64,000 nt of DNA from Comamonas phosphati (GCF_014637085.1 NZ_BMEU01000010.1:62001-126000), one strand, 5' to 3'. Shown: positions 27,874-38,697, counted from the stretch's first letter. Notes: a model not told the origin generated them from the letters alone. Translations and numbers: made by a program.

Positions 27874-28854
27874 ATGAAGAATTCCGAGCGTAGTTTTGCA
27901 AGGCGCATAGACCTCACCTCGCTGCAGCTGTTTGTGGCTGTCTGCGAGCTGGGCAGCATTGGCCGCGCCGCAGAGCGCGAGTTCATCGCGGCATCCGCCG
28001 TGAGCAAGCGCCTGTCCGATCTTGAAGCCACCGTCGATACCGCCCTGCTGTACCGCCACAGCCGCGGCGTGACGCTGACGCCCGCCGGCGAAAGCCTGCT
28101 GCACCATGCGCGCAACGTGCTCTACGGGCTGGAGCGCATGCAGGGCGAGCTGTCCGAGTACGCCGAAGGCGTGCGCGGCCATGTGCGCATGCACGCCAAT
28201 ATGTCGGCCATCGTGCAGTTCCTGCCCGAAGACCTGGGCGCCTTCGCCCGCGAACACAGCCAGATCAAGATCGACCTGCAGGAGCACCTGAGCCCCGACG
28301 TGCTGAGCGCCGTGGCCGAAGGCACGGCCGACATCGGCATCTGCACGCTGGGCGGCCAGCAACAGACCCCGCAGCCCGACAGCAAGCAGACCACGGTGCA
28401 GCTGACCCAGGGCAATGTGCCGCTGCAATACCGCCACTACCGCGAGGACCGGCTGGTGGTGGTGGTGCCCGAGCGCCACGCATTGGCCGAGCGCGATGGC
28501 GTGGCCTTTGCCGAAGTACTGGAATGGGACATCGTCAGCCTGCACACCGGCTCCTCCATCAGCCTGGCCATGCGCGCCGCCGCAGCCCAGGCCGGCCATG
28601 CGCTGCACCAGCGCATCCAGGTCACCAGCCTGGATGCCATGTGCCGCATGATCGACAATGGCCTGGGATTGGGCCTGCTGCCGGACCGAGCCTTCGAGCT
28701 CATGCACGGCGTGGGCCATCTGCGCGCCGTGCACCTGAGCGATGACTGGGCACGCCGCGAACTGTGCGTGGTGGCGCGCGACTTCGACGCCTTGCCCGTC
28801 ACCACCCGCCTGCTGGTGGACCACCTATGTCCGGCCAGCAGCGCCCAGGCCTGA
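27874..28854 (+). CDS. LysR-family transcriptional regulator
   Basis: A 326-residue LysR regulator with an N-terminal winged helix-turn-helix (about 13-75: LQLFVAVCELGSIGRAAE, SAVSKRLSDLE, TPAGE) and a C-terminal periplasmic-binding-type effector domain (about 105-310). A glutamine-rich insertion (GGQQQTPQPDSKQ) sits in the effector domain. It is 81 bp upstream of leuC in the same orientation, so it may be co-transcribed with or act on the leu genes, although LysR regulators more often face divergent targets. The effector is unknown. Confidence 0.93.
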   Translation: MKNSERSFARRIDLTSLQLFVAVCELGSIGRAAEREFIAASAVSKRLSDLEATVDTALLYRHSRGVTLTPAGESLLHHARNVLYGLERMQGELSEYAEGVRGHVRMHANMSAIVQFLPEDLGAFAREHSQIKIDLQEHLSPDVLSAVAEGTADIGICTLGGQQQTPQPDSKQTTVQLTQGNVPLQYRHYREDRLVVVVPERHALAERDGVAFAEVLEWDIVSLHTGSSISLAMRAAAAQAGHALHQRIQVTSLDAMCRMIDNGLGLGLLPDRAFELMHGVGHLRAVHLSDDWARRELCVVARDFDALPVTTRLLVDHLCPASSAQA

Positions 28855-28935
28855 TGCCTGCTGCCTGCCCACCGCATATACCGATTTCGCCGCATTCACA
28901 CCCACACCCAACAAACCCAACCTCACGAGACAGCC

Positions 28936-30357
28936 ATGGGACGCACTCTTTACGACAAGATTTTTGACGAGCACGTCGTTCACACCGAGGAAGACGGCAC
29001 CTCCGTCCTCTACATCGACCGCCACCTGGTGCACGAAGTGACCAGCCCCCAGGCCTTCGAAGGCCTGCGCATGGCCGGCCGCAAGCTCTGGCGCATCAGC
29101 TCCGTGGTGGCCACGGCCGACCACAACACGCCAACCGATGGCTGGGAGCGCGGCTACGACGGCATTGCCGACCCCATCAGCAAGGAGCAGATCGTCACGC
29201 TGAACAGCAACATCGCCGAATTCGGCTCGGCGGCCTTCTTCCCCTTCATGGACAAGGGCCAGGGCATCGTCCACGTGATGGGCCCCGAACAGGGCGCGAC
29301 GCTGCCCGGCATGACCGTGGTCTGCGGCGACAGCCACACCTCCACGCACGGCGCCTTCGGCGCGCTGGCCCACGGCATCGGCACCTCCGAGGTGGAGCAC
29401 GTGATGGCCACGCAGACCCTGCTGGCCAAGAAGGCCAAGAACATGCAGGTCCTGGTGAACGGCAAGGCCGCGCCCGGCATCACGGCCAAGGACATCGTGC
29501 TGGCCATCATCGGCAAGATCGGCACGGCCGGCGGCACGGGCTACACCATCGAATTCGCGGGCGAAGCCATCCGCAACCTGTCCATGGAAGGCCGCATGAC
29601 CGTCTGCAACATGGCCATCGAAGGCGGCGCTCGCGCCGGCCTCGTGGCCGTGGACGAGAAGACCATCAACTACATCAAGGGCCGCCCGCTGGCGCCCACG
29701 GGTGCCGAGTGGGATGCCGCCGTCGCCTACTGGAAGACGCTGCAATCCGACGCCGATGCCGAGTTCGACCATGTGGTCGAGCTCAACGCGGCCGAGATCG
29801 TGCCGCAGGTCACCTGGGGCACCTCGCCCGAGATGGTGCTGGGCGTGGACGCGGCCGTGCCCGACCCCGACAAGGAAAAAGACAGCAGCAAGCGCGGTGC
29901 CATCGAGCGTGCGCTGACCTATATGGCTTTGACCCCCGGCAAGCCCATCAACGACATCTTCGTGGACAAGGTGTTCATCGGCTCCTGCACCAACAGCCGC
30001 ATCGAGGACATGCGCGAAGCCGCGGCCGTGGTCAAGAAGCTGGGCCAGAAGGTCGCCAAGAACATCAAGCTGGCCATGGTCGTGCCCGGTTCCGGCCTCG
30101 TGAAGGAACAGGCCGAGCGCGAAGGGCTGGACCAGATTTTCAAGGCTGCGGGCTTTGAATGGCGCGAGCCCGGCTGCTCCATGTGCCTGGCCATGAACGC
30201 CGACCGCCTGGAGCCCGGCGAACGCTGCGCCTCCACCAGCAACCGCAACTTCGAAGGCCGTCAGGGCGCCGGTGGCCGCACCCACCTGGTCAGCCCCGCC
30301 ATGGCCGCCGCGGCCGCCATCCACGGCCACTTCGTCGACATCCGAAAGTTCGCTTGA
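28936..30357 (+). CDS. leuC: 3-isopropylmalate dehydratase, large subunit
   Basis: A 473-residue aconitase-family subunit isomerising 2- to 3-isopropylmalate in leucine synthesis, active as a LeuCD heterodimer with a [4Fe-4S] cluster. The cluster cysteines are in [12 protein letters not shown] (near 353) and [10 protein letters not shown] (near 413/416). [16 protein letters not shown] and [19 protein letters not shown] are conserved active-site segments. The stop is followed within 3 nt by a structured repeat that separates it from leuD. Confidence 0.98.
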   Translation: MGRTLYDKIFDEHVVHTEEDGTSVLYIDRHLVHEVTSPQAFEGLRMAGRKLWRISSVVATADHNTPTDGWERGYDGIADPISKEQIVTLNSNIAEFGSAAFFPFMDKGQGIVHVMGPEQGATLPGMTVVCGDSHTSTHGAFGALAHGIGTSEVEHVMATQTLLAKKAKNMQVLVNGKAAPGITAKDIVLAIIGKIGTAGGTGYTIEFAGEAIRNLSMEGRMTVCNMAIEGGARAGLVAVDEKTINYIKGRPLAPTGAEWDAAVAYWKTLQSDADAEFDHVVELNAAEIVPQVTWGTSPEMVLGVDAAVPDPDKEKDSSKRGAIERALTYMALTPGKPINDIFVDKVFIGSCTNSRIEDMREAAAVVKKLGQKVAKNIKLAMVVPGSGLVKEQAEREGLDQIFKAAGFEWREPGCSMCLAMNADRLEPGERCASTSNRNFEGRQGAGGRTHLVSPAMAAAAAIHGHFVDIRKFA

Positions 30358-30360
30358 TAC

Positions 30361-30465
30361 ACCCCCTGAGTCGCTTCGCGGGAGGGGGACGACAGCCTCG
30401 CTGCGAGACGGCTCCTGCTCGCTGCCTCTGACTCGTGCCACACCAGTTTCATGGGCTGCGCCAAG
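30361..30465 (+). repeat. CCCCCTGAG structured 3' repeat, copy D (between leuC and leuD)
   Basis: Begins 3 bp after the leuC TGA with CCCCCTGAGTCGC, then GAGGGGGACGAC, GAGACGGCTCCTGC and the tail CACCAGTTTCATGGGCTGCG. It fills most of the 142-bp leuC-leuD gap. Confidence 0.75.
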
Positions 30466-30499
30466 CGCTAGAGGACCACTGATTTTTTGGAATCACACC

Positions 30500-31156
30500 A
30501 TGCAGAAATTCACCGTGCACAAGGGCCTCGTGGCCCCCATGGACCGCGAGAACGTCGACACCGACGCCATCATTCCCAAGCAATTCCTGAAGTCCATCAA
30601 GAAGACCGGCTTCGGCCCCAACCTGTTCGACGAATGGCGCTACCTGGACCAGCCCGGCCAGCCCGGCGTGCCCGAGTCGGATCGCAAGCCCAACCCCGAC
30701 TTCGTGCTCAACCAGCCGCGCTACAAAGGTGCGTCCATCCTGATCGCGCGCAAGAACTTCGGCTGCGGCTCCAGCCGCGAGCACGCGCCCTGGGCGCTGG
30801 ACCAGTACGGCTTCCGCGCCATCCTGGCGCCCAGCTTCGCCGACATCTTCTTCAACAACAGCTTCAAGAACGGTCTGCTGCCCATCGTCCTGCCCGAGGC
30901 CACGATCGACCTGCTGTTCAACGAAGTGGCGGCCTTCCCCGGCTACGAGCTGACCATCGATCTGGAGCGCCAGGTCATCGTCCGCCCCCAGGGCGAAGAG
31001 ATTGCCTTTGACGTGATCGCCTTCCGCAAGTACTGCCTACTCAACGGCTTCGACGACATCGGCCTGACCATGCGCCACGCCGACAAGATCAAGGCCTTTG
31101 AAGCCGAGCGCCTGGCGCAAAAGCCCTGGCTGGCCCATACCTTGATAACCCCCTGA
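30500..31156 (+). CDS. leuD: 3-isopropylmalate dehydratase, small subunit
   Basis: A 218-residue swivel-domain subunit of isopropylmalate isomerase. It starts [20 protein letters not shown] with the [12 protein letters not shown] motif and has [18 protein letters not shown] at 30500 is right for the family (about 215). Unusually, the stop codon TGA (31154-31156) is the TGA within the CCCCCTGAG of a downstream structured repeat, so the last codons (ITP) are partly repeat-encoded. Confidence 0.97.
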   Translation: MQKFTVHKGLVAPMDRENVDTDAIIPKQFLKSIKKTGFGPNLFDEWRYLDQPGQPGVPESDRKPNPDFVLNQPRYKGASILIARKNFGCGSSREHAPWALDQYGFRAILAPSFADIFFNNSFKNGLLPIVLPEATIDLLFNEVAAFPGYELTIDLERQVIVRPQGEEIAFDVIAFRKYCLLNGFDDIGLTMRHADKIKAFEAERLAQKPWLAHTLITP

Positions 31157-31241
31157 GCCGCTTTGCGGCTTCCCCCAAGGGGGACGACATCCTCGCTGCG
31201 GGGCGGCCCTTGCTTGATGTCTCTCACTCGGGGTATGCCTG
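31149..31241 (+). repeat. CCCCCTGAG structured 3' repeat, copy E (provides the leuD stop codon)
   Basis: CCCCCTGAGCCGC at 31149-31161 contains the leuD stop. Then come GCGGCTTCCCCC, AAGGGGGACGAC and GGGGCGGCCCTTGC. It can form GAGCCGC/GCGGCTT and TCCCCC/GGGGGA hairpins. It is followed (31244-31345) by AT-rich DNA with ACTATCAAAA and AGCTGCCCGCGC words. Confidence 0.8.
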
Positions 31242-31366
31242 ATTTGAGTTCAACTATCAAAAAATGAGCTGCCCGCGCTTTTCATTCATAGATTTTGGTA
31301 TTTGTTACGTCTGAAATCTATGTATATCAAGTCCCGGCAGCTACTAAATTAATTCAAAGGAACATC

Positions 31367-32443
31367 ATGAAGATCGCAGTTTTGCCCGGAGACGGCATCG
31401 GCCCCGAAATCGTTGCGGAAGCCGTCAAGGTGCTCGAAGCCCTGAACCTGGGCCTGGAAATGGAAACCGCGCCCGTGGGCGGCGCCGGCTACGAAGCCGC
31501 CGGCCACCCCCTGCCTCCCGCCACGCTCAAGCTGGCCCAGGAAGCCGACGCCATCCTGTTCGGCGCCGTGGGCGACTGGAAGTACGACACGCTGGACCGC
31601 CCGCTGCGCCCCGAACAGGCCATCCTCGGCCTGCGCAAGGCCCTGGGCCTGTTCGCCAACTTCCGCCCCGCCATCTGCTACAGGGAACTGACCCACGCCT
31701 CCAGCCTCAAGCCCGAGCTGGTCGCGGGCCTGGACATCCTCATCATCCGCGAGCTGACCGGCGACATCTATTTCGGCCAGCCGCGCGGCCGCCGCGTGGC
31801 TCCTGACGGCCAATTTCCCGGCGCCGAGGAAGCCTTCGACACCATGCGCTACACCCGCCCCGAGATCGAGCGCATCGCCCATATCGCCTTCCAGGCCGCG
31901 CAAAAGCGCGGCAAGCGCGTGACCAGCGTGGACAAGGCCAACGTGCTCGAGACCTTCCAGCTGTGGAAGGACGTGGTCACCGAAGTCGGCAAGCAGTACC
32001 CCGACGTGGCCCTGGACCACATGTATGTGGACAATGCCGCCATGCAGCTCGTGAAGGAACCCAAGCGCTTCGACGTGGTGGTCACCGGCAACATGTTCGG
32101 CGACATCCTGTCCGACGAAGCCTCGATGCTCACCGGCTCCATCGGCATGCTGCCCTCGGCCAGCCTGAACGACAAAAAGCAGGGCCTGTACGAACCCAGC
32201 CACGGCTCGGCGCCCGACATCGCCGGCAAGGGCATCGCCAACCCGCTGGCCACCATTCTGTCGGCCGCGATGATGCTGCGCTTCTCTCTGAACCACGAAG
32301 CCGCCGCCCAGAAGATCGAAGCCGCCGTGCAGAAGGTGCTGGCCCAAGGCCTGCGCACCGCCGACATCTACAGCGAAGGCACAACCCGCGTCACCACCCG
32401 CGAGATGGGCGACGCCGTGGTCAAGGCTCTGGCCGAAGTCTGA
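31367..32443 (+). CDS. leuB: 3-isopropylmalate dehydrogenase
   Basis: A 358-residue NAD+-dependent oxidative decarboxylase, third step of leucine synthesis. Motifs: [11 protein letters not shown] near the N-terminus, the [10 protein letters not shown] and [11 protein letters not shown] segments, the catalytic VDNAAMQLV and [17 protein letters not shown], and [18 protein letters not shown] for NAD binding. ATG at 31367 has an AAAGGAA ribosome binding site. It ends the leuC-leuD-leuB cluster with a terminator hairpin. Confidence 0.98.
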   Translation: MKIAVLPGDGIGPEIVAEAVKVLEALNLGLEMETAPVGGAGYEAAGHPLPPATLKLAQEADAILFGAVGDWKYDTLDRPLRPEQAILGLRKALGLFANFRPAICYRELTHASSLKPELVAGLDILIIRELTGDIYFGQPRGRRVAPDGQFPGAEEAFDTMRYTRPEIERIAHIAFQAAQKRGKRVTSVDKANVLETFQLWKDVVTEVGKQYPDVALDHMYVDNAAMQLVKEPKRFDVVVTGNMFGDILSDEASMLTGSIGMLPSASLNDKKQGLYEPSHGSAPDIAGKGIANPLATILSAAMMLRFSLNHEAAAQKIEAAVQKVLAQGLRTADIYSEGTTRVTTREMGDAVVKALAEV

Positions 32444-32450
32444 TGCACCA

Positions 32451-32496
32451 GCGCTGCCAGGGCCGCCTACGGCCTTTGCAGCGCATCATGTTTTTG
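32451..32496 (+). terminator. Intrinsic terminator after leuB
   Basis: GCGCTGC (32451-32457) pairs with GCAGCGC (32478-32484), with an inner GGCCG/CGGCC stem, followed by ATCATGTTTTT. It starts 7 bp after the leuB stop. Confidence 0.65.
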
Positions 32497-32594
32497 GCCA
32501 TTTTCAATCAAAACGTCAAAAATAAATCCACAATTTCGACGATTTGACGAATGCATACAGCACATTTGATATTCAGTGCTTTTTCCGCATTCGC

Positions 32595-32600
32595 TAAAAT
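32595..32600 (+). promoter_or_regulatory. -10 element (TAAAAT) upstream of the asd leader
   Basis: TAAAAT preceded by GC, 10 nt before an ATG at 32611. The same -10 form is seen before lysS. A weak -35 (TTCAGT) lies 17 bp upstream. Transcription would start about 3-7 nt before the leader ATG, so the leader ORF mRNA may be nearly leaderless. Confidence 0.45.
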
Positions 32601-32610
32601 CACAACTCTT

Positions 32611-32712
32611 ATGTTTGCCGCCCGCCCTTTCATCACTGAACCCACAGCAGCCTCTGCCGGTGTGGACGTGCGCGCGCAAATCGTTAAGACCATTAAGACG
32701 ATTACAGGCTGA
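32611..32712 (+). CDS. Candidate leader peptide of asd ending in Lys/Thr/Ile codons
   Basis: A 33-codon ORF starting MFAARPFITEP and ending IVKTIKTITG before TGA, so eight of its last ten codons are Ile, Val, Lys or Thr. It lies between a TAAAAT -10 element and asd. Aspartate semialdehyde dehydrogenase is on the route to Lys, Thr, Met and Ile; clustering of product codons just before the stop is typical of attenuator leader peptides such as thrL. Hairpins downstream (32719-32758) could be alternative. There is no Shine-Dalgarno and no clear U-tract terminator, so function is inference; it could instead be a small protein or chance ORF. Confidence 0.5.
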   Translation: MFAARPFITEPTAASAGVDVRAQIVKTIKTITG

Positions 32713-32806
32713 CCCAGCCCGGTTCGTCATGCGCCCCTGATCCGGCCAGACGAGCCGGCCGAAGCAGTCTCGAGCTACTGTTTTCAAAACTGAAAGGGCG
32801 TTTCAA

Positions 32807-33931
32807 ATGAGCAAGCCACATGGTAAGCAACTGGTAGGTTTGGTGGGCTGGCGCGGCATGGTCGGTTCCGTGCTGATGGATCGCATGCAGGCCGAAGGCG
32901 ACTTCGAGCTGATCGAGCCGGTGTTCTTCTCCACCTCCAACGCCGGCGGCAAGGCCCCCGCGATGGCCACGGAGCACACCCAGCTCAAGGATGCCAACGA
33001 CATCGCCGAGCTGGCCAAGTGCGACATCATCATCACCTGCCAGGGCGGCGACTACACCAAGGAAGTCTTCCCCAAGATCCGCGCCGCCGGCTGGAACGGC
33101 CACTGGATCGACGCCGCCTCCTCGCTGCGCATGGAGAGCGATGCCGTCATCGTGCTGGACCCCGTCAACGAAGGCCTGATCAAAGCCAAGCTGGCCGCAG
33201 GCGGCAAGAACTGGATCGGCGGCAACTGCACCAACTCCATCCTGCTGATGGGCCTGGGCGGCCTGTTCAAGGCCGGCCTCGTGGAATGGGTCTCCTCCAT
33301 GACCTACCAGGCCGCTTCGGGCGGCGGCGCCAACCACATGCGCGAACTGCTCAAGGGCATGGGCGTGGTGCACGCCGCCGTGGAGGGCGACCTGGCAACG
33401 CCCGCATCCGCCATCCTGGAAATCGACCGCAAGGTGGCTGCCACCATCCGCGAGGACGTGCCCACCGAATTCTTCGGCGCCCCGCTGGCCGGCGGCCTGA
33501 TCCCCTGGATCGATGTGCAGCTTCCCAACGGCCAGTCCAAGGAAGAGTGGAAGGGCCAGGCCGAAGTCAACAAGATCCTCGGTACCGAAGCCACCATCCC
33601 CGTGGACGGCCTGTGCGTGCGCATCGGCGCCATGCGCTGCCATTCGCTGGCGCTGACGCTCAAGCTCAAGAAGGACCTGCCCCTGGCCGAGATCGAAGCC
33701 CTGATCCAAAGCGGCAATCCCTGGGTCAAGTTCGTCGCCAACGAGCGCGCGCTCACGGTCAAGGAACTGACGCCCGCCGCCGTGACCGGCGGCCTCGAAG
33801 TCGCCGTGGGCCGCGTGCGCAAGCTCAACATGGGCCCCGAGTATGTGTCGGCCTTCGTGATCGGCGACCAACTGCTGTGGGGCGCCGCCGAGCCGCTGCG
33901 CCGCATGCTGCGCATCCTGCTGGCCGCATAA
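32807..33931 (+). CDS. asd: Aspartate-semialdehyde dehydrogenase
   Basis: A 374-residue enzyme reducing aspartyl-phosphate to the semialdehyde. The NADP-binding start [11 protein letters not shown] (11-21) and the catalytic cysteine in [12 protein letters not shown] (C141) identify the proteobacterial Asd type. It provides substrate for Hom (12.6-14 kb). ATG at 32807 has GAAAGGG as ribosome binding site. It stands alone, with a candidate attenuator leader upstream and an intrinsic terminator downstream. Confidence 0.98.
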   Translation: MSKPHGKQLVGLVGWRGMVGSVLMDRMQAEGDFELIEPVFFSTSNAGGKAPAMATEHTQLKDANDIAELAKCDIIITCQGGDYTKEVFPKIRAAGWNGHWIDAASSLRMESDAVIVLDPVNEGLIKAKLAAGGKNWIGGNCTNSILLMGLGGLFKAGLVEWVSSMTYQAASGGGANHMRELLKGMGVVHAAVEGDLATPASAILEIDRKVAATIREDVPTEFFGAPLAGGLIPWIDVQLPNGQSKEEWKGQAEVNKILGTEATIPVDGLCVRIGAMRCHSLALTLKLKKDLPLAEIEALIQSGNPWVKFVANERALTVKELTPAAVTGGLEVAVGRVRKLNMGPEYVSAFVIGDQLLWGAAEPLRRMLRILLAA

Positions 33932-33991
33932 ACCGCGCGCTTCACCGCCCGCTTCGCCGGCCTCGGGCCGGCGCGCGGCCACAGCGCCCTC

Positions 33992-34029
33992 AAGCGCCAT
34001 GCCATCCCCAGGATGGATGGCGCTTTTTT
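33992..34029 (+). terminator. Intrinsic terminator after asd
   Basis: AAGCGCCAT plus CCATCC (33992-34007) pairs with GGATGG plus ATGGCGCTT (34011-34024) with one bulged G, followed by TTTTTT. Confidence 0.85.
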
Positions 34030-34319
34030 ACATCTGCATCCTGGTCTTTGCGGCACAATCGACCACGCAGGCCGCGTGCGCCATCGCAGGGCATATCGAC
34101 ACATCAAGTTTCATCTTGTTGCCAATCGACAACAATATGCGCATACCCCGCGCGTTATCGCTCGCAATGCAATAGCGTGGATGACAATGCAAGCCGTACG
34201 CCCGGGGCCATGAGCCTTTTCATGCGCCTTGGGTAAGTTTTAATTACATGTGCATCCGTGAGCCGCTTCAGAAAAACAATAAGCTCCACTGGAACGCATC
34301 ATCAAACATTTGACGCTTT
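34030..34319. other. Intergenic region upstream of fimV
   Basis: About 290 bp without a convincing gene. It contains an inverted repeat TTGTTG/CAACAA with an 8-nt spacer at 34116-34135, which could be an operator or RNA hairpin, and AT-rich DNA (34235-34250) nearer fimV. No ribosome binding site is obvious before the fimV ATG. Confidence 0.35.
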
Positions 34320-37085
34320 ATGCAACGCTGGAAACTCTCTGCGCTCGCCGCCGCGACCCTGGCCCTGACCGGCATGACGGCCTCCAATGCATGGGCCCTG
34401 GCACTGGGCCGCATCACGGTGCAGTCGGCCCTTGGCGAACCGCTGCGCGCCGAAGTGGAGATTCCCCAGCTCAGCGCGGCCGAAGCAGACAGTCTGCGGG
34501 CCGCCGTGGCTTCGCCGGAAGCCTTCCGCGCCCAGGGCGTGGAATACACGGGCACGGCCAATGCGATCCGCGTCAAGGTCGTCAAGCACGCCAACGGCTC
34601 CGCCGTGCTGCAGCTGAGCAGCGTCCAGCCGGTCAACGACCCATTTCTCGATCTCGTCCTCGATGCCAACTGGGCGTCGGGCAAGCTCCAGCGCAACTAC
34701 ACACTGCTGCTGGACCCCCCCGTTTCCCGCCGTGCCGCTCCCGGCGTGACGGCCGCAGCCCAGGCCTCTGCGCCCGAGGCCCCCAGGACACGCCCCGGCA
34801 GCCCGGCCGTCGTCGCACAGACGCGGGCGCCCGAGGAAGGCCGCCAGCCCGCGCCGCGCAAGCCCGCACCAGTCGCAGTTGCTGCCCGCGCACAGGATTC
34901 CAGCGATGAAGTGCGCGTCAAGCCCGGCGACACCGCCGGCCGCCTGGCCTCCGCCCACCATCCCGCCGGCGTCTCGCTGGACCAGATGCTGGTGGCCATG
35001 CTGCGCGCCAACCCCCACGCCTTCATCAACGGCAATATCAACCGCATGCGCAGCGGCGTCGTCATCCAGGTGCCCGATGAGGCCGCCGCCAAGGCCACGC
35101 CCCAGAACGAAGCGCGCCGCATCATGGCCGCGCAGTCGCGCGACTTCAACCAATTCCGCCGCCAGCTGGCAGGCGCGGCCCCTGCAGCGCCGGTAGAGGC
35201 CGCCTCGCGCGCGGCCTCCGGCCAGGTCCAGGCCCATGTGGAAGAAACCAAGCCCGGCACGGCCGCGCCCGACAAGCTCACGCTGTCCAAGGGCGCCGTC
35301 AAGGGCGTGGCGGCCGACGAAAAGCTGGCACAGCAAAAGCAGTCGGCCGACCAGTCCTCGCGCATGGACGAGCTCAAGCGCAACATGGCCGAACTGAGCC
35401 AGATTGCCAGCGCCACCAAGCCTGAGGGCGCTGCCGCCAGCGCCGCCACCGGCAGCAGCGCCGCAGCCGCCGCCGCAGGCGTGGCCGTTCCCGCCGCAGC
35501 ACCGGCTGCCGCAGACAAGCCGGCCGAGCCTGCCGCCGCCCCCACAGCAGCGCCCGGAGCCGCCCCCCAGACAGAACAGGCCGACAACAAGAGTGCCGAT
35601 GCAGCCAAGCCCGCGGAGCCGGCGGCAGAGGCAGCTGCTGCGGCCGCCCCTGCCGCAGCACCGGCACCCCAGCCCAAACCCGCGTCGGCGCCGGCTCCCG
35701 TGCCACAGGAGCCCAGCTTCATCGACAGCCTGATGGAAGACCCCACCATCCCGCTGGCGGGCGCCGCCATCCTGGCGCTGCTGCTCGGCTACGGCGGCTA
35801 CCGCGTGGCACAGCGCCGCAAGGCCGCGGCAGCCGTGGCGGACAGTGCGCTGGGCGACAGCCAGCTGGCTGCCGACTCCTTCTTCGGCTCCAGCGGCGGC
35901 CAGCATGTGGATACCGGCACCAGCAGCCAGATGTCGGGCCACTCCATGCAGTATTCGCCCAGCCAGCTCGATGCCGGCGACGTGGATCCGCTGGCCGAGG
36001 CAGACGTCTACCTGGCCTACGGCCGCGACCTGCAGGCCGAGGAAATCCTCAAGGAAGCCTTGCGCACCGACCCCAGCCGCCCGGTCCTGCACCAGAAACT
36101 GGCCGAAATCTATGTCAAGCGCCATGACCGCAAGGCCTTCGAAGCCACGGCCCAGACCCTGCGCGGACTGACCCAGGGCCAGGGCCCGGAATGGCAGCGC
36201 CTGGTCGAACAAGGCCGCATCCTGGACCCCGAGAACGCCCTGTATCAGCAAGGCGGCAACCAGCAGCCGGCTGCAGCACAGCCGCAGCAGGCCATGGCCG
36301 GCGGCATGGCTGCCGCCGGTGCCGCAGCCCTGGGCTTTGGCGCCGCACTGGCCCAATCCAAGCTGGAGACCGGGCACGAAGCAGCCTCCACCCCGCCCGC
36401 AGGCCTGAACATGGATCTGGGCCTGCCCGGCGGCCTGGCGGATGCCGAGCCGGTGCCCAAGCCCGGTGATGCCCCGGCCACGCTCTCTGCGGACCGCGCC
36501 ACCCCTGGCAACCGGAGCGCGACACCATCAGCCCCCTCTTCGACGACTCCCGAAGTGCCATCGCCTTCGGCCAGCCTGCCCGAACAGCCCAAGCCCCTTG
36601 ACCCGGGCAACGGGCTCGCCATGGATTTCGCGAGCTTCAGCGCGGCGCCTGCAGCCCAGCCGCCAGCGGCCTCGCTGGGCAGCGCGGGGGCTGAAACGGC
36701 TGCCGCGGCACCCAGCATCCCCGAGAGCCTGGAATTCGATCTGAGCGACTTCACCCTGCCCACCGCCCAGGCGGATGCCGGTGCCAAGGACACGGCCAAG
36801 AATGCCGCCGTCGATCGGCTGGCAGAAGACGATTCCGCCGCTTCGGATGCCATGGAATTCGACCTGGGCGCCCTGTCGCTGGATCTCGGCAGCAGCACGC
36901 CCGCGTCTTCCCCGTCCGCCCCCACGGCGCCGGAAGACCCCCTGGCCACCAAGCTGGCACTGGCCGAGGAATTCAATGCCATCGGCGACAGCGATGGAGC
37001 ACGGACGCTGATAGAGGAAGTGATTGCCGAAGCCCGCGGGGATCTCAAGGTGCAGGCCGAGCGCCTGCTCTCTGAAATTGGTTGA
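34320..37085 (+). CDS. fimV: FimV-family polar/pilus assembly protein
   Basis: A 921-residue inner-membrane protein of the FimV family, needed in relatives for type IV pilus function and polar organisation. Visible: signal peptide (1-27, ending SNAWALALG), the N-terminal domain with [18 protein letters not shown] (about 31-135), a LysM-like peptidoglycan-binding segment (about 195-260), an Ala/Pro/Gln-rich linker, one transmembrane segment near residue 480 ([19 protein letters not shown]), tetratricopeptide-like helices (about 555-650) and the conserved C-terminal FimV domain ([20 protein letters not shown], about 880-921). The fimV-truA-trp arrangement is typical of Burkholderiales. Confidence 0.93.
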   Translation: MQRWKLSALAAATLALTGMTASNAWALALGRITVQSALGEPLRAEVEIPQLSAAEADSLRAAVASPEAFRAQGVEYTGTANAIRVKVVKHANGSAVLQLSSVQPVNDPFLDLVLDANWASGKLQRNYTLLLDPPVSRRAAPGVTAAAQASAPEAPRTRPGSPAVVAQTRAPEEGRQPAPRKPAPVAVAARAQDSSDEVRVKPGDTAGRLASAHHPAGVSLDQMLVAMLRANPHAFINGNINRMRSGVVIQVPDEAAAKATPQNEARRIMAAQSRDFNQFRRQLAGAAPAAPVEAASRAASGQVQAHVEETKPGTAAPDKLTLSKGAVKGVAADEKLAQQKQSADQSSRMDELKRNMAELSQIASATKPEGAAASAATGSSAAAAAAGVAVPAAAPAAADKPAEPAAAPTAAPGAAPQTEQADNKSADAAKPAEPAAEAAAAAAPAAAPAPQPKPASAPAPVPQEPSFIDSLMEDPTIPLAGAAILALLLGYGGYRVAQRRKAAAAVADSALGDSQLAADSFFGSSGGQHVDTGTSSQMSGHSMQYSPSQLDAGDVDPLAEADVYLAYGRDLQAEEILKEALRTDPSRPVLHQKLAEIYVKRHDRKAFEATAQTLRGLTQGQGPEWQRLVEQGRILDPENALYQQGGNQQPAAAQPQQAMAGGMAAAGAAALGFGAALAQSKLETGHEAASTPPAGLNMDLGLPGGLADAEPVPKPGDAPATLSADRATPGNRSATPSAPSSTTPEVPSPSASLPEQPKPLDPGNGLAMDFASFSAAPAAQPPAASLGSAGAETAAAAPSIPESLEFDLSDFTLPTAQADAGAKDTAKNAAVDRLAEDDSAASDAMEFDLGALSLDLGSSTPASSPSAPTAPEDPLATKLALAEEFNAIGDSDGARTLIEEVIAEARGDLKVQAERLLSEIG

Positions 37086-37123
37086 TATTTGATGCGTTTG
37101 AACTCCACGCCAGAGGCTCTGCC

Positions 37124-37975
37124 ATGCGCATAGCCCTCGGCGTCAGCTACAACGGTCAGGCCTACAGCGGCTGGCAAAGCCAGCCTTCGGGCAACACCGT
37201 ACAAGATCATCTCGAAGCGGCCCTGGGCCGCTTTGCTGCTCAAGAGGTGTCCACCATCTGCGCCGGCCGCACCGATGCCGGCGTGCACGGCCTCATGCAG
37301 GTCGTGCATTTCGACACCGCGCTGCAACGCGCGCCGTTCTCCTGGGTGCGCGGCACCAACACCTTTCTGCCGCCCGACATTGCCGTGCAATGGGCCCAGC
37401 CGGTGTCCGACGCGTTCCACTCCCGCGCCTGCGCCACGGGCCGCCGCTACGCCTATGTACTGCTGCAGTCGCCCGTGCGCCCCAGCGTGGAAGCCGGCCG
37501 GGTGGGCTGGGTGTTCCATGCGCTCGACGGCGAAGCCATGCAGAAAGCGGCCCGGCATCTGATCGGCGAACACGATTTTTCGTCCTTTCGCGCCGCGGGC
37601 TGCCAGGCCAAGACGCCCGTCAAGACGCTGTACGACATCCGCGTCAGCCGCCGCATGGCCGAAGGCGGCTCCAGGCAGGCGGCCGCCAGCTCCATGCGCC
37701 CGGGCGACCTTGAACCCATGGAATGCTGCTACTGGCGTTTCGAGTTCGAGGGCAGCGCCTTTCTGCACCACATGGTGCGCAACATCATGGGCTGCCTGAT
37801 CGCCATCGGCCAGGGGCTGTACCCGCCCGAGTGGATGCAGCAGGTGCTGGCTGCGCGCTCGCGCGATGCGGCGGCCCCCACCTTCGCCCCTGACGGCCTG
37901 TACTTTCTCGGTCCCATGTACCATGAGACCTGGGGCCTGCCCATGCGCACGGCCGCATTTGACTGGCTGCCATGA
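37124..37975 (+). CDS. truA: tRNA pseudouridine(38-40) synthase
   Basis: A 283-residue TruA that isomerises uridines 38-40 in the tRNA anticodon arm. The catalytic aspartate is D51 in [22 protein letters not shown] and [13 protein letters not shown] are further family signatures. An insertion [15 protein letters not shown] (about 185-199) lengthens the protein slightly. Its stop overlaps the trpF start (ATGA), so it leads the truA-trpF-trpB-trpA unit. Confidence 0.97.
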   Translation: MRIALGVSYNGQAYSGWQSQPSGNTVQDHLEAALGRFAAQEVSTICAGRTDAGVHGLMQVVHFDTALQRAPFSWVRGTNTFLPPDIAVQWAQPVSDAFHSRACATGRRYAYVLLQSPVRPSVEAGRVGWVFHALDGEAMQKAARHLIGEHDFSSFRAAGCQAKTPVKTLYDIRVSRRMAEGGSRQAAASSMRPGDLEPMECCYWRFEFEGSAFLHHMVRNIMGCLIAIGQGLYPPEWMQQVLAARSRDAAAPTFAPDGLYFLGPMYHETWGLPMRTAAFDWLP

Positions 37976-38689
37976 ACCATCCACAACGAACCCGCATCAA
38001 GATCTGCGGCCTGACGCGCGAAGAGGACGTGGACGCCGCCGTGGCCGCCGGCGCCGACGCCATCGGCTTCGTGCTCTATGCCAAGAGCCCGCGCGCCGTC
38101 AGCGTGGAGCGTGCGGCCGAGCTGGCCCGGCGCCTGCCGCCCTTTGTCACGCCGGTGCTGCTTTTCGTCAACGAAAGCGCTTCCAACGTGATAGCAGCCT
38201 GCAACCGCATACCGGGTGCCTGCGTACAATTCCATGGCGATGAGTCGCCCGAGGACTGCGCCGCGGCCACGCAGGGCGCTCGCCCCTACCTGCGAGCGGC
38301 GCGCATACCCCTCGATGACGGCACGAGTGGGGCTGCCGCGCAGTTCGACCTCGTAAAATACGCACAACATTATTCGAAAGCCCAGGCCATGCTGCTCGAC
38401 GCCCATGTCGACGGCTATGGCGGCGGCGGAAAAGCATTCAATTGGTCACTCCTGCCAACAAGCGTCGCCTCTCACCTCGTTTTGTCTGGTGGGCTCACGC
38501 CTGCAAACGTGACCGATGGCATCTTGCAAGTGCGCCCTCGCGGGCTGTCGCTGGCCGTTGATGTGAGCTCGGGAGTCGAGGCCGACGGCTCCGACGGCAA
38601 GCCGCTCAAGGGCATCAAGGACGCCCACAAGATCCACCGCTTCGTCGCTGCCGTGCGCGCAGCCGATGCCCAATATTTGCAGACCACGC

Positions 38690-38697
<8 letters not shown>
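37972..38697 (+). CDS. trpF: Phosphoribosylanthranilate isomerase
   Basis: A 241-residue TIM-barrel enzyme of tryptophan synthesis. The catalytic cysteine is C12 in [11 protein letters not shown], the acid is in [18 protein letters not shown], and the phosphate-binding [10 protein letters not shown] and AVDVSSGVE follow. Translationally coupled at both ends: 4-nt overlap with truA and 8-nt overlap with trpB. The C-terminus ([14 protein letters not shown]...) is a little longer than average. Confidence 0.97.

Noticed and set aside
34302-36377. A 691-codon minus-strand open frame opposite fimV
   Set aside because: Arises from the Ala/Pro-rich low-complexity codons of fimV; Gly/Cys/Arg-rich nonsense product.
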